Assembly (NCBI GenBank): GCA_003164925.1
Contig: PLRV01000045.1
Span: forward strand, 82,466-146,465
Length of the DNA stretch: 64,000 nt
Direction: 5' to 3'
Source: Caulobacteraceae bacterium
GTDB lineage: Bacteria; Pseudomonadota; Alphaproteobacteria; Caulobacterales; Caulobacteraceae
A program made the translations under genes and the position numbers. The notes beneath the pieces are model-generated. The model saw nothing but the letters and a program-made list of their open reading frames with translations. It was not told the DNA's origin and did not search any database. Positions 55,781 to 64,000 of this stretch are shown here, in pieces; positions within the stretch are counted from its first letter, which is position 1; every line of letters starts with the position of its first letter.

Positions 55781-56581
55781 ATGATCCGTCCCCTCGCCCT
55801 GATCACCGGCGCCTCGGCGGGACTGGGCGCCGCGTTCGCTTGGGCCTACGCGGAGCGCGGGCATGACGTGGCCCTGGTCGCCCGGCGGCTGGACCGGCTG
55901 GAGGTTCTGGCCCATGCCTTGACCGCGGCGCATGGCGTCCAAGCCCTGCCGATTCAATGCGACCTGGGCGCCTGGGAAGCCCACAAAACGGTGCTGGGTG
56001 CTCTGGGCGAGCGCGCCGGGTCGGTGGACGTGCTGGTCAACAACGCCGGCTTCAGCCTCGCTGCGGACTTCGACGTCGCGCCCTGGGAGCGTCAGCGGGA
56101 TCTGATGATGACCATGATCGTCAATGCCGCGGGCTTGGCCCATGGCGTAATCCCCGGCATGAAGGCGCGGCGGTCCGGCGCCATCATTACCGTGGCGTCG
56201 CTGGCAGGTTTCGCGCCCGGCGTCGCAGGCCACACGCTTTATCCGGCGGCCAAGAGCTTCGCGATCAAGTTCTCCCAAGCCTTGCACGCGGAGTTGGAGG
56301 GCTTCGGGGTCAAGGTCACGGCCAGTTGCCCCGGCTTCACCCGCACCGAGTTCCACACGGCCAACGGAACCCAGGCCCTGATGGACAGGACGCCTGGCTT
56401 CATCTGGCAAAGCGCCGAGCAGGTGGTGCAAGGCGCCTTGGCCGCCAATGACCGTGGACAAACCATCCATGTGCCCGGCCTGCATAACCGCATCGCCGCT
56501 TTCGCCCTCCAATGCCTTCCCACAAGCTGGGTCGCCCTCCTCGCACGGCGGGCGGAAGGACGGTATAAAACGGGGCCGTAA
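55781..56581 (+). CDS. Short-chain dehydrogenase/reductase
   Basis: This 266-residue classical SDR has the cofactor motif TGASAGLG (about 9-16), NNAGF, the catalytic Ser in VASLAGF and the Tyr-x-x-x-Lys in LYPAAKSF. The segment ARRLDRLE after the second strand suggests NADP preference. It reduces or oxidises an unknown carbonyl/alcohol. It stands between the HxlR cluster and the efflux operon with gaps of more than 100 bp on both sides. Confidence 0.88.
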   Translation: MIRPLALITGASAGLGAAFAWAYAERGHDVALVARRLDRLEVLAHALTAAHGVQALPIQCDLGAWEAHKTVLGALGERAGSVDVLVNNAGFSLAADFDVAPWERQRDLMMTMIVNAAGLAHGVIPGMKARRSGAIITVASLAGFAPGVAGHTLYPAAKSFAIKFSQALHAELEGFGVKVTASCPGFTRTEFHTANGTQALMDRTPGFIWQSAEQVVQGALAANDRGQTIHVPGLHNRIAAFALQCLPTSWVALLARRAEGRYKTGP

Positions 56582-56700
56582 GCCAAGGTTCGCCTTTATT
56601 ACGGCGTCGAAATCAAACCGTGACAATTTCGGTGCAACAGCCCACCACGCAGGCTTGTTTACTTCGTCCGAGCCTGCGTCAGACCCGTCAAGGACCGCGA

Positions 56701-58488
56701 ATGCCTGAACCGTCTCACACCCCGATCTGGGCCCGATCCGAGAAAATGAAGTCCGGCCGCCTGCCCACGCTGGTCGGAATCGCGGTCGTGGTGGTCGCGG
56801 CTCTGGCGATCGGCGCCAGCCTCACTCTGCTCAACAAGAGCGGGCAGGGCCAAGGCCCGAACGGCCAAGGCGGACCCCCGGGAGGACCGGGCGGACCGGG
56901 CGGGCCCGGCGGCGGTTTCGGCGGCGGACGTCGGCAACCGGTGACCGTGGGCACCGCCAAGGCCGTGATCGGCCAGATTCCCATCACCCTGGACGCGCTC
57001 GGCGCCGTGACGCCGCCGGTGACGGCCACCATAACCCCGCGCATCGCCGGCAATCTGATGGCGGTGAAATTCACGGAAGGTCAGATGGTCAAGAAGGGTC
57101 AGGTCCTGGCCCAGATCGATCCGCGACCCTATCGAGTGGCCCTGGAGCAGGCGCGGGCGGTCGTGGCCCATGATCAGGCGCTCCTGGCCGACGCCCAGCT
57201 CGACCTGAAGCGCTATCAGACCCTGCTGTCCCAGAACTCCATCGCCAGCCAGACGGTCGACACCCAGGCCGCCCTGGTCAAGCAGGACCAGGCCCAGGTC
57301 GCCAGCGACCAGGCTTCGGTCGACAACGCCAAGCTGAACCTGGACTACACCACCATCACCGCGCCGGTGAGCGGCCGCGTGGGCCTGCGCCAGGTGGATG
57401 TGGGCAACTACATCCCCGCGGGCAGCACCACCGGGCTGGTCGTGCTGACCCAGATCGACCCGATCGATGTCGAGTTCGCCATTCCCGAAGACAACATCCC
57501 GCGCATCCTGCGCCGCCAACAGCGCGGCGCCACCCTGACCGCCACGGCCCTAAACCGCGACGCCGGGGCGGAGTTGGCCGTCGGGACCCTATCGACCCTG
57601 GACACCCAGATCGATCCGACCACCGGCACAGTCAAGGCCAAGGCGCGCTTTGAAAACGCCAACCTGGCCCTGTATCCGCAGCAGTTTGTCAACATCCACC
57701 TGCTGGTCGACACCCTATGCAACCAGATCGTCGTGCCGACCACGGCGGTGCGCCACGGCTCGGCCGGCGATTACGTCTATACCGTCCAGCCGGACAAGAC
57801 CGCCAAGGTGCAATACGTCAAGACCGGCCAAAGCACGCCGGAAACCGTGGCGATCATGTCCGGCGTGGCGGCGGGCGACGTGGTGATCACCGACGGCGGC
57901 GACCGCCTGCGCGACGGCTCGCCGGTGCTTCTGCCGGGCGATAATCCGGCGGCCTTCCAACAGGCGGAGGCCCGGTTCGGCGCCAAACGCGGCGGACCCG
58001 GCGGCCAAAGCGGCCAGCGGCGCGGCGGCCACGGCGGCCATGGCGGCTTTGGCCCACGCGGCGGAGCGGGCGGCTTTGGCGGACCCGGCGGCGCGCCGCC
58101 TCCGGCCACGACCGAGACCACCGCAGCCCAACAGCAGGATCGCGATCTGGCCGAGGGCAGCTGCGACGGCGGCGGCAACGGCCGCGGTCGGGGCGGCCAC
58201 GGCCACGGCGGATCAGGTCAGGGCGGACCGGATCACGGCGGACCACCCCCAGCCGCGGCAGGCGGTCATGCCTGGGGCCCTCCGGCCGGACGCTTCGGCG
58301 GTCGCGGCGGTCCAGCCCTCAACGGCCAGGGCAATGCCCCGGACGGCGATGGCCCAAGCGTCAACGGTCAGGGAGTCAGCGGTCAGAGCGGCCGGGGCCA
58401 CGACGGGCGCGGCGGCTGGCGTCGTCGCCAAGGGCCAAGTCCGGGGCAAGGCGATCAGGGCCAGAATTCAGGGGGGCCGGCGGCTTGA
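56701..58488 (+). CDS. mdtA: RND efflux periplasmic adaptor (MdtA type) with Gly-rich tails
   Basis: This 595-residue membrane fusion protein has an N-terminal anchor (about 21-44), a Gly/Pro-rich linker (about 47-78), a barrel-sandwich domain (TITPRIAGNLMAVKFTEGQMVKKGQVLAQIDPRPY), a coiled-coil hairpin (about 145-205) and a beta-barrel domain (AKARFENANLALYPQQFVNIHLLVDTL). Typical MdtA is about 400 residues. The extra C-terminal tail (about 428-595) is Gly/His/Pro/Gln-rich low complexity with one Cys. The adaptor links the permeases encoded next to an outer-membrane channel. The ATG at 56701 has an AAGGA site. Confidence 0.9.
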   Translation: MPEPSHTPIWARSEKMKSGRLPTLVGIAVVVVAALAIGASLTLLNKSGQGQGPNGQGGPPGGPGGPGGPGGGFGGGRRQPVTVGTAKAVIGQIPITLDALGAVTPPVTATITPRIAGNLMAVKFTEGQMVKKGQVLAQIDPRPYRVALEQARAVVAHDQALLADAQLDLKRYQTLLSQNSIASQTVDTQAALVKQDQAQVASDQASVDNAKLNLDYTTITAPVSGRVGLRQVDVGNYIPAGSTTGLVVLTQIDPIDVEFAIPEDNIPRILRRQQRGATLTATALNRDAGAELAVGTLSTLDTQIDPTTGTVKAKARFENANLALYPQQFVNIHLLVDTLCNQIVVPTTAVRHGSAGDYVYTVQPDKTAKVQYVKTGQSTPETVAIMSGVAAGDVVITDGGDRLRDGSPVLLPGDNPAAFQQAEARFGAKRGGPGGQSGQRRGGHGGHGGFGPRGGAGGFGGPGGAPPPATTETTAAQQQDRDLAEGSCDGGGNGRGRGGHGHGGSGQGGPDHGGPPPAAAGGHAWGPPAGRFGGRGGPALNGQGNAPDGDGPSVNGQGVSGQSGRGHDGRGGWRRRQGPSPGQGDQGQNSGGPAA

Positions 58489-58528
58489 CACGGGCCGGAT
58501 CAAACGCGGTGGTCGGGGCTAAGCGATC

Positions 58529-61500
58529 ATGAGCCCGTCCCGCCCGTTCATTCTCAGGCCGGTGGCGACGTCGCTATTCATGGCGGCGATCTTCCTGGCC
58601 GGGGTCATCGCCTTCAGGGTCCTGCCACTATCGGCCCTGCCTGAGGTCGATTACCCGACGATCCAGGTGCAGACCTCCTATCCGGGCGCCAGCCCCGAGG
58701 TGATGTCGCAGACGGTGACCGCGCCGCTGGAACGGCAGTTCGGCCAGATGGCCGACCTGAACCGGATGTCCTCGATCAGCTCGGGGGGCTTCTCGGTCAT
58801 CACCCTGCAGTTCAACCTGGATCTGAACTTGGACGTGGCCGAGCAGGAAGTGCAGGCGGCGATCAACGCCTCCAACACCCTGCTGCCCACCGACCTGCCG
58901 CAGCCGCCGATCTACGCCAAGGTCAATCCGGCCGACGCGCCGATCATGACCCTGGCGCTGACCTCCGACACCATGCCCCTGCCCCAGTTGGAGGACCTGG
59001 CGGACTCCCGGCTGGCGCAGAAGATCTCGCAGGTGAAGGGCGTCGGCCTGGTCAATATCTCCGGCGGCCAGCGGCCGGCGGTGCGCATCCAGGCCAACAG
59101 CGACGCCCTGGCGGCCGTCGGCCTGACCCTGGACGACCTGCGCACCACCCTGGGCACGGTCAACGCCAATCAGGCCAAGGGCTCCTTCGACGGCCCCACC
59201 CGCGCCTACACCATCAACGCCAACGACCAACTGGCCACCGCGGCCGACTACGTCAACCAGGTTATCGCCTACAAGAACGGCGGCCCGATCCGGCTGAAGG
59301 ACGTGGCCAAGGTGGTGGACGGCGCCGAGAACACCCGGCTGGGCGCCTGGGTCGGGACCAAGGTCGCCGGGCCCAACGGCCACATGATCGGCGGCGTGGC
59401 CAAGCCCGGCATCGTGCTCAATATCCAGCGCCAGCCCGGCGCCAACGTCATCCAGACGGTGGACGACATCAAGAAGGCGCTGCCGGAGCTGGAGGCGAGC
59501 CTTCCAGATTCGGTCAATGTCCAGGTGCTGACCGACCGCACGACCGGCATCCGCGCCTCGGTGAACGACGTGGAATTCGAGCTGCTGCTGGCCGTCGCCC
59601 TGGTGGTGATGGTGATCTTCCTGTTCCTACGCAGCGTGCCGGCCACGTTCATCGCCAGCGTCGCCGCCCCGATCTCGCTCGTGGGCACCTTCGCGGTGAT
59701 GTACCTGCTCGGCTTCAGCCTGAACAACCTGACGCTGATGGCCCTGACCATCTCGACCGGCTTCGTGGTCGATGACGCCATCGTGATGATCGAGAACATC
59801 GCCCGCTATATCGAGCAAGGCGAGAAGCCGATGGAGGCGGCGCTGAAAGGCGCGGGCGAGATCGGCTTCACCATCATCTCCCTGACCGTATCGCTGATCG
59901 CGGTGCTGATCCCTCTGCTGTTCATGGGCGACGTGGTGGGGCGGCTGTTCCGCGAATTCGCCATCACCCTGGCCGTGACCATTGTCATTTCGGCCGTGGT
60001 GTCCCTGACCCTGGTGCCCACCCTCTCGGCCCGTTGGCTCAAGCCGCACAAGGCCGGACCCGAGGGACCCAAGGCCGCCAGCAAGATCACCGCCCTGTTT
60101 GACGAGGTTATCGCCCGCTACGACCGCGCCCTCATCTGGGTGCTGGACCACCAGAAGGCGACCTTAATCGTGGCTCTGGGCACCTTTGTCCTGACCGCCG
60201 TCCTCTACATGATCATTCCCAAGGGCCTGTTCCCGACCCAGGACACCGGGGTGGTGCAGGCCTATACCGAGGCGGGCCAATCGGTTTCGTTCGGCCAGAT
60301 GTCCAATCTGCAGCAGCAGATGGCCAACGAAATGCTGAAGGACCCCGACGTGGAGAGCCTGACCTCCTTCATCGGGGTGGACGGCTCCAACACCACGCTC
60401 AACGCCGGCCGGATGTTGATCAATCTGAAGCAGCGCGATCATCGCACCGGCGCCCTCACGGCGGTGATGGACCATCTGCGCGAGCGCGCCCAGCACGTGG
60501 CCGGCATGACCTTGTACCTGCAGCCGGTTCAGGACCTGACCATCGACGCCAACGTCAGCCGCACCCAATACCAATTCTCGCTGGAGGGCTTCGACCAGCC
60601 CACGATCAACACCTGGGCCGGCACGCTGGTCGATAAACTGAGCCAGGACAAGAAGCTGCGCAACGTCGGGGCCGATGTGCAGAGCCAGGGCCTGTCCACC
60701 TTCATCGCCATCGACCGCGACACCGCCGCGCGCCTGGGCGTGGCGCCGTCCACGGTGGACGACATACTGTACGACGCCTTCGGCCAGAGGATCGTCTCGA
60801 CCATCTTCACCGAGTCCAGCGAGTACCGGGTGATCCTGGAAGCGGACCCGAAATCGCTACAGACGCCTGAGGGCCTCAACCACGTCTTCATGCGCACCAC
60901 CAGCGGCGGCACAACCCAACTGGTTGGCATGGCGTCGATGAAGCAGCAGCTTTCGCCGCTGCAGATCAACCGCGTGAGCCAATTCCCGGCGGCGAACCTA
61001 TCGTTCGACACCGCGCCTGGCGTTTCCCTCGGCGAGGCGGTCTCCTCGATCCGCCAGGCGGAGAAGGAGATCGGGGTTCCGGCCTCGATCACCACCACCT
61101 TTCTGGGCGCCGCCAACGCCTTCCAGTCCTCTCTCGGCAACGAGCTGTGGCTGATCCTGGCGGCCATCGTGACCGTCTACATCGTGCTGGGCGTGCTCTA
61201 TGAGAGCTACATCCATCCCTTGACCATCCTGTCCACCCTGCCCTCCGCCGGGGTAGGCGCCCTTCTGGGCTTGATGCTGTTCGGCCAGGACCTGGGGGTG
61301 ATCGGCATCATCGGCATCATTCTGCTGATCGGTATCGTCAAGAAGAACGCGATCATGATGATCGACTTCGCCCTGCACTCCGAACGCAATGAAGGCATGG
61401 GACCGCGAGAGGCGATTCACCAGGCCGCCCTGCTGCGCTTCCGCCCCATCATGATGACCACCTTGGCCGCCTTGTTCGGCGCCCTGCCGCTCATGCTGGG

Positions 61501-61720
61501 CTGGGGCGAGGGTTCGGAGCTGCGCCATCCCTTGGGCATCAGCATCGTCGGCGGCCTGATCCTCAGCCAGCTTTTGACCCTGTTCACCACGCCGGTGATC
61601 TATCTGACCTTCGACCGCTGGGCCAATGGACGTAAGCGCAAGCATACCGAGCGCGAAGAAGCGGAGCCGTTCCTGCCGCTAGGTCCGGGTTCGCCGCAGA
61701 CCCAGGCCGGCCAGCCGTGA
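58529..61720 (+). CDS. mdtB: RND efflux permease, MdtB-like
   Basis: This 1063-residue proton-driven inner-membrane pump protein has the RND layout of twelve helices and two large periplasmic loops. It begins [19 protein letters not shown], has the proton-relay Asp pair in [16 protein letters not shown] (helix 4) and the Lys in [15 protein letters not shown] (helix 10). It pairs with the next gene, as MdtB and MdtC form a mixed trimer. The start is ATG at 58529, 40 bp after mdtA. Confidence 0.95.
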   Translation: MSPSRPFILRPVATSLFMAAIFLAGVIAFRVLPLSALPEVDYPTIQVQTSYPGASPEVMSQTVTAPLERQFGQMADLNRMSSISSGGFSVITLQFNLDLNLDVAEQEVQAAINASNTLLPTDLPQPPIYAKVNPADAPIMTLALTSDTMPLPQLEDLADSRLAQKISQVKGVGLVNISGGQRPAVRIQANSDALAAVGLTLDDLRTTLGTVNANQAKGSFDGPTRAYTINANDQLATAADYVNQVIAYKNGGPIRLKDVAKVVDGAENTRLGAWVGTKVAGPNGHMIGGVAKPGIVLNIQRQPGANVIQTVDDIKKALPELEASLPDSVNVQVLTDRTTGIRASVNDVEFELLLAVALVVMVIFLFLRSVPATFIASVAAPISLVGTFAVMYLLGFSLNNLTLMALTISTGFVVDDAIVMIENIARYIEQGEKPMEAALKGAGEIGFTIISLTVSLIAVLIPLLFMGDVVGRLFREFAITLAVTIVISAVVSLTLVPTLSARWLKPHKAGPEGPKAASKITALFDEVIARYDRALIWVLDHQKATLIVALGTFVLTAVLYMIIPKGLFPTQDTGVVQAYTEAGQSVSFGQMSNLQQQMANEMLKDPDVESLTSFIGVDGSNTTLNAGRMLINLKQRDHRTGALTAVMDHLRERAQHVAGMTLYLQPVQDLTIDANVSRTQYQFSLEGFDQPTINTWAGTLVDKLSQDKKLRNVGADVQSQGLSTFIAIDRDTAARLGVAPSTVDDILYDAFGQRIVSTIFTESSEYRVILEADPKSLQTPEGLNHVFMRTTSGGTTQLVGMASMKQQLSPLQINRVSQFPAANLSFDTAPGVSLGEAVSSIRQAEKEIGVPASITTTFLGAANAFQSSLGNELWLILAAIVTVYIVLGVLYESYIHPLTILSTLPSAGVGALLGLMLFGQDLGVIGIIGIILLIGIVKKNAIMMIDFALHSERNEGMGPREAIHQAALLRFRPIMMTTLAALFGALPLMLGWGEGSELRHPLGISIVGGLILSQLLTLFTTPVIYLTFDRWANGRKRKHTEREEAEPFLPLGPGSPQTQAGQP

Positions 61721-64000
61721 ACCTTTCGGAGCCCTTCGTAAGGCGGCCCATCGGGACCGTCCTGATGACCATCGGCCTGGCCCTGGCCGGGGCGGCGGCC
61801 TATTTCCAACTGCCGGTCTCGCCCCTGCCCCAGGTGGACTTGCCCACCGTGACGGTCAGCGCGACCCTGCCGGGGGGCAGCCCCCTGACCATGGCCACCA
61901 GCGTCGCCACGCCGCTGGAAAAGCATCTGGGGCGCATCGCCGACGTCTCGGAAATGACCTCGCGCTCGAGCGTCAACTCCACCCAGATCATTCTGCAATT
62001 CGGGCTGGAGCGCAACATCGACGGCGCCGCGCGCGACGTGATGGCGGCGATCAACGCCGCCCGGGTCGACCTGCCCGCGACGCTGCACGCCAACCCCACC
62101 TATCGCAAGGTCAACCCGGCCGACGCGCCGATCGTGATCCTGGCGATGACATCGCCGACCAAGACGCCCGGCCAGATCTACGACGCGGCGTCCAACATCG
62201 TGCAGCAGCAGCTGTCGCAGGTGAACGGCGTGGGCGAGGTGGACATCGGCGGCGCCTCCCTGCCCGCCGTGCGCGTGGACCTGAACCCCACGTCCCTGGC
62301 CCACTACGGCGTCAACCTGGAGGACGTGCGCGCGGCGCTGGCCTCGGCCAACGCCAATCGGCCCAAGGGCCAGGTCGAGACCTCCAGCCTGCGCTACCAG
62401 ATCTACACCAACGACGCGGGCACGGTGGCGTCCGACTACGCCCGCCTGGTGGTCGCCTATCGCAACAACGCGCCGGTGCGGCTGAGCGACGTGGCCCACG
62501 TGTTCGACGGGGTGGAAGACGTCCACAACATGGGCCTGTTCGGGACCAACAGCGCGCCCAAGGTGCAGGGCACGGACGCGGTCCTAGTGACCGTCACCCG
62601 CTCGCCCGGCGCCAACATCATCAAGACCGTGGATCTGATCAAGAAGCGCCTGCCGTCGCTGTCCCAGGCCCTGCCGCCCGATATCGACGTGCGGCTGGCG
62701 GTCGACCGCTCGGTGACCATCCGCGCCTCCCTGGCCGACGTGGAGCGCACCTTGGCCATCTCGGTGGTGCTCGTCGTCGCCGTGGTCGCCTTCTTCCTGC
62801 AAAGCGGCGGCGCGACCTTGATTCCCAGCGTGTGCGTGGTCGTGTCGCTGCTGGGCACTCTGGGCGCCATGTATCTGCTGGGCTTCAGCCTGGACAACCT
62901 GTCGCTGATGGCCCTGACGGTGGCCACCGGCTTCGTGGTCGACGACGCCATCGTGGTGGTGGAGAACACCACGCGCCACGTGGAGCAGGGCATGCCGCGT
63001 CTGCAGGCCGCCCTGAAGGGCGCCCAGGAAGTGGGCTTCACCGTCCTATCCATGACCGTCTCCCTCATCGCGGTGTTCATCCCGATCCTGCTGATGGGCG
63101 GCATCGTGGGGCGGCTGTTTCGGGAGTTCGCGATCACCCTGTCGGCCGCGATCATCATCTCGCTGGTGCTGTCGCTCACCACCACGCCGATGATGTGCGC
63201 CTATCTGATCGGGCGGCCCAGGCCCGAGCATGAACGCGGATGGTTCGGCCGCATGGCCGAGCACGTCATCGGCTGGATGACCCGGGTTTACGAGAAGAGC
63301 CTGCGCTGGGCGCTGGATTCCGGCCCCATCGTGGTGGCGATCATGATCGCCTCGGTAGTGATGAACTGGTACGTCTTCTCCATCGTGCCCAAGGGATTCT
63401 TCCCTGAACAGGACACCGGCCAGTTGATGGGCGGCATGCAGTCCGACCAGAGCGCCTCGTTCCAACTGAGCCAACAGCGCATCCGCACCTTCGTCTCGAT
63501 CCTGCAGAAGGACACCGCCGTGAACACCGTGGTGGCCTACGCCGGCGGTCAATCGTCCGGCGGATTCCTCCAGGTCCAGCTCAAGCCCAAAAGCCAGCGC
63601 GCGGGCATCGACGACGTGGTCGCCCGACTGCGGCCCCAGCTGGGCCGAGTCACCGGCTCGTCCCTATTCCTCAACCCGGTGCAGGACGTGCGCGTGGGGG
63701 GACGCCAGTCCAACGCCACATACCAATATACCCTCGAAGCCGACGATCTGACCGCCCTGAAGACCTGGGCGACCAAGCTGGCCGCCGCCCTGGAACAGGC
63801 TCCCTCGCTGACGGACGTGAACACCGACCAGCAGGACCACGGCCTGCAGAGCTATGTCACCATCAACCGCGACACCGCCGCCCAGCTCGGCCTAACGCCC
63901 ACCGACGTGGACAACGCCCTGTACGACGCCTACGGCCAGCGGCAGGTGTCGACCATCTACAAGGACCTGAACCAGTACTATGTCGTGATGGAGGTCGACC
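61717..64000 (+). CDS. mdtC: RND efflux permease, MdtC-like, truncated by window edge
   Basis: The first 761 codons of a second RND permease are visible. It starts with GTG overlapping the mdtB stop (GTGA), reads [24 protein letters not shown], and has the helix-4 Asp pair in [16 protein letters not shown]. The order MdtA-B-C and pairing of two non-identical permeases fit MdtABC, known for exporting bile salts, novobiocin and similar compounds in enterobacteria. The remainder lies outside the window. Confidence 0.93.
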   Translation, partial: MNLSEPFVRRPIGTVLMTIGLALAGAAAYFQLPVSPLPQVDLPTVTVSATLPGGSPLTMATSVATPLEKHLGRIADVSEMTSRSSVNSTQIILQFGLERNIDGAARDVMAAINAARVDLPATLHANPTYRKVNPADAPIVILAMTSPTKTPGQIYDAASNIVQQQLSQVNGVGEVDIGGASLPAVRVDLNPTSLAHYGVNLEDVRAALASANANRPKGQVETSSLRYQIYTNDAGTVASDYARLVVAYRNNAPVRLSDVAHVFDGVEDVHNMGLFGTNSAPKVQGTDAVLVTVTRSPGANIIKTVDLIKKRLPSLSQALPPDIDVRLAVDRSVTIRASLADVERTLAISVVLVVAVVAFFLQSGGATLIPSVCVVVSLLGTLGAMYLLGFSLDNLSLMALTVATGFVVDDAIVVVENTTRHVEQGMPRLQAALKGAQEVGFTVLSMTVSLIAVFIPILLMGGIVGRLFREFAITLSAAIIISLVLSLTTTPMMCAYLIGRPRPEHERGWFGRMAEHVIGWMTRVYEKSLRWALDSGPIVVAIMIASVVMNWYVFSIVPKGFFPEQDTGQLMGGMQSDQSASFQLSQQRIRTFVSILQKDTAVNTVVAYAGGQSSGGFLQVQLKPKSQRAGIDDVVARLRPQLGRVTGSSLFLNPVQDVRVGGRQSNATYQYTLEADDLTALKTWATKLAAALEQAPSLTDVNTDQQDHGLQSYVTINRDTAAQLGLTPTDVDNALYDAYGQRQVSTIYKDLNQYYVVMEVD

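Overview
The window is GC-rich alphaproteobacterial chromosome, most like the Caulobacterales (Caulobacter/Phenylobacterium type). The main reasons are the flbT-flaF-flagellin block with an FlmG-type flagellin glycosyltransferase, the gyrA-coaD-cyclophilin-queA-tgt order, TonB-dependent uptake genes and dispersed alphaproteobacterial palindromes. These assignments come from reading the sequence and recalling families; no database search was run.

Layout. 1-1230: a PAS-repeat signalling gene running off the left edge, with a single-domain response regulator upstream of it. 1364-3318: an Old Yellow Enzyme and a Sir2 deacylase. 3348-12724: a probable genomic island, bounded by tRNA-Lys(UUU) and a partial copy of that tRNA's 3' end. 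It holds a TonB-dependent receptor, four divergent copies of one unnamed exported protein family, a DUF6152 protein, an exported SnoaL-like protein and a double-winged-helix GntR-type regulator. 12897-22673: housekeeping genes (tgt, queA, two cyclophilins, coaD, gyrA, PilZ, ssb) with several palindromic repeats. 22711-31544: flagellin synthesis and modification (pseH, pseI, two flagellins, a FlaG-like protein, flaF, flbT, flmG) plus a membrane acyltransferase. 31585-36479: small conserved genes, a stress protein, an HD hydrolase with an NrtR-type regulator, a TumE/TumA toxin-antitoxin pair and an outer-membrane barrel. 36779-45623: ppdK, glyS, an exported DUF2314 protein, glyQ, then glnK-amtB behind a plausible NtrC/sigma-54 control region. 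45810-51617: ispE, a TPR lipoprotein, ETF-ubiquinone oxidoreductase, a uracil-DNA glycosylase and a GT2-like protein. 51797-55619: an HxlR-controlled detoxification or catabolic cluster. 55781-64000: an SDR and an MdtABC-like RND efflux operon whose second permease is cut by the right edge.

How the genes work together. PseH and PseI make pseudaminic acid or a related sugar, FlmG is expected to attach it to flagellin, and FlbT and FlaF control flagellin output. GlnK and AmtB handle ammonium. The island looks like a self-contained uptake system: receptor, exported beta-rich proteins and a divergent regulator. The exported family (G-x-W start, two conserved cysteines, a GHWEG-like core) is the best candidate here for undescribed biology. 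Other unusual points are a Tgt lacking two of three zinc cysteines, an in-frame Ser-Leu microsatellite in a signal peptide, and an intrinsic terminator directly upstream of the glyQ start codon.
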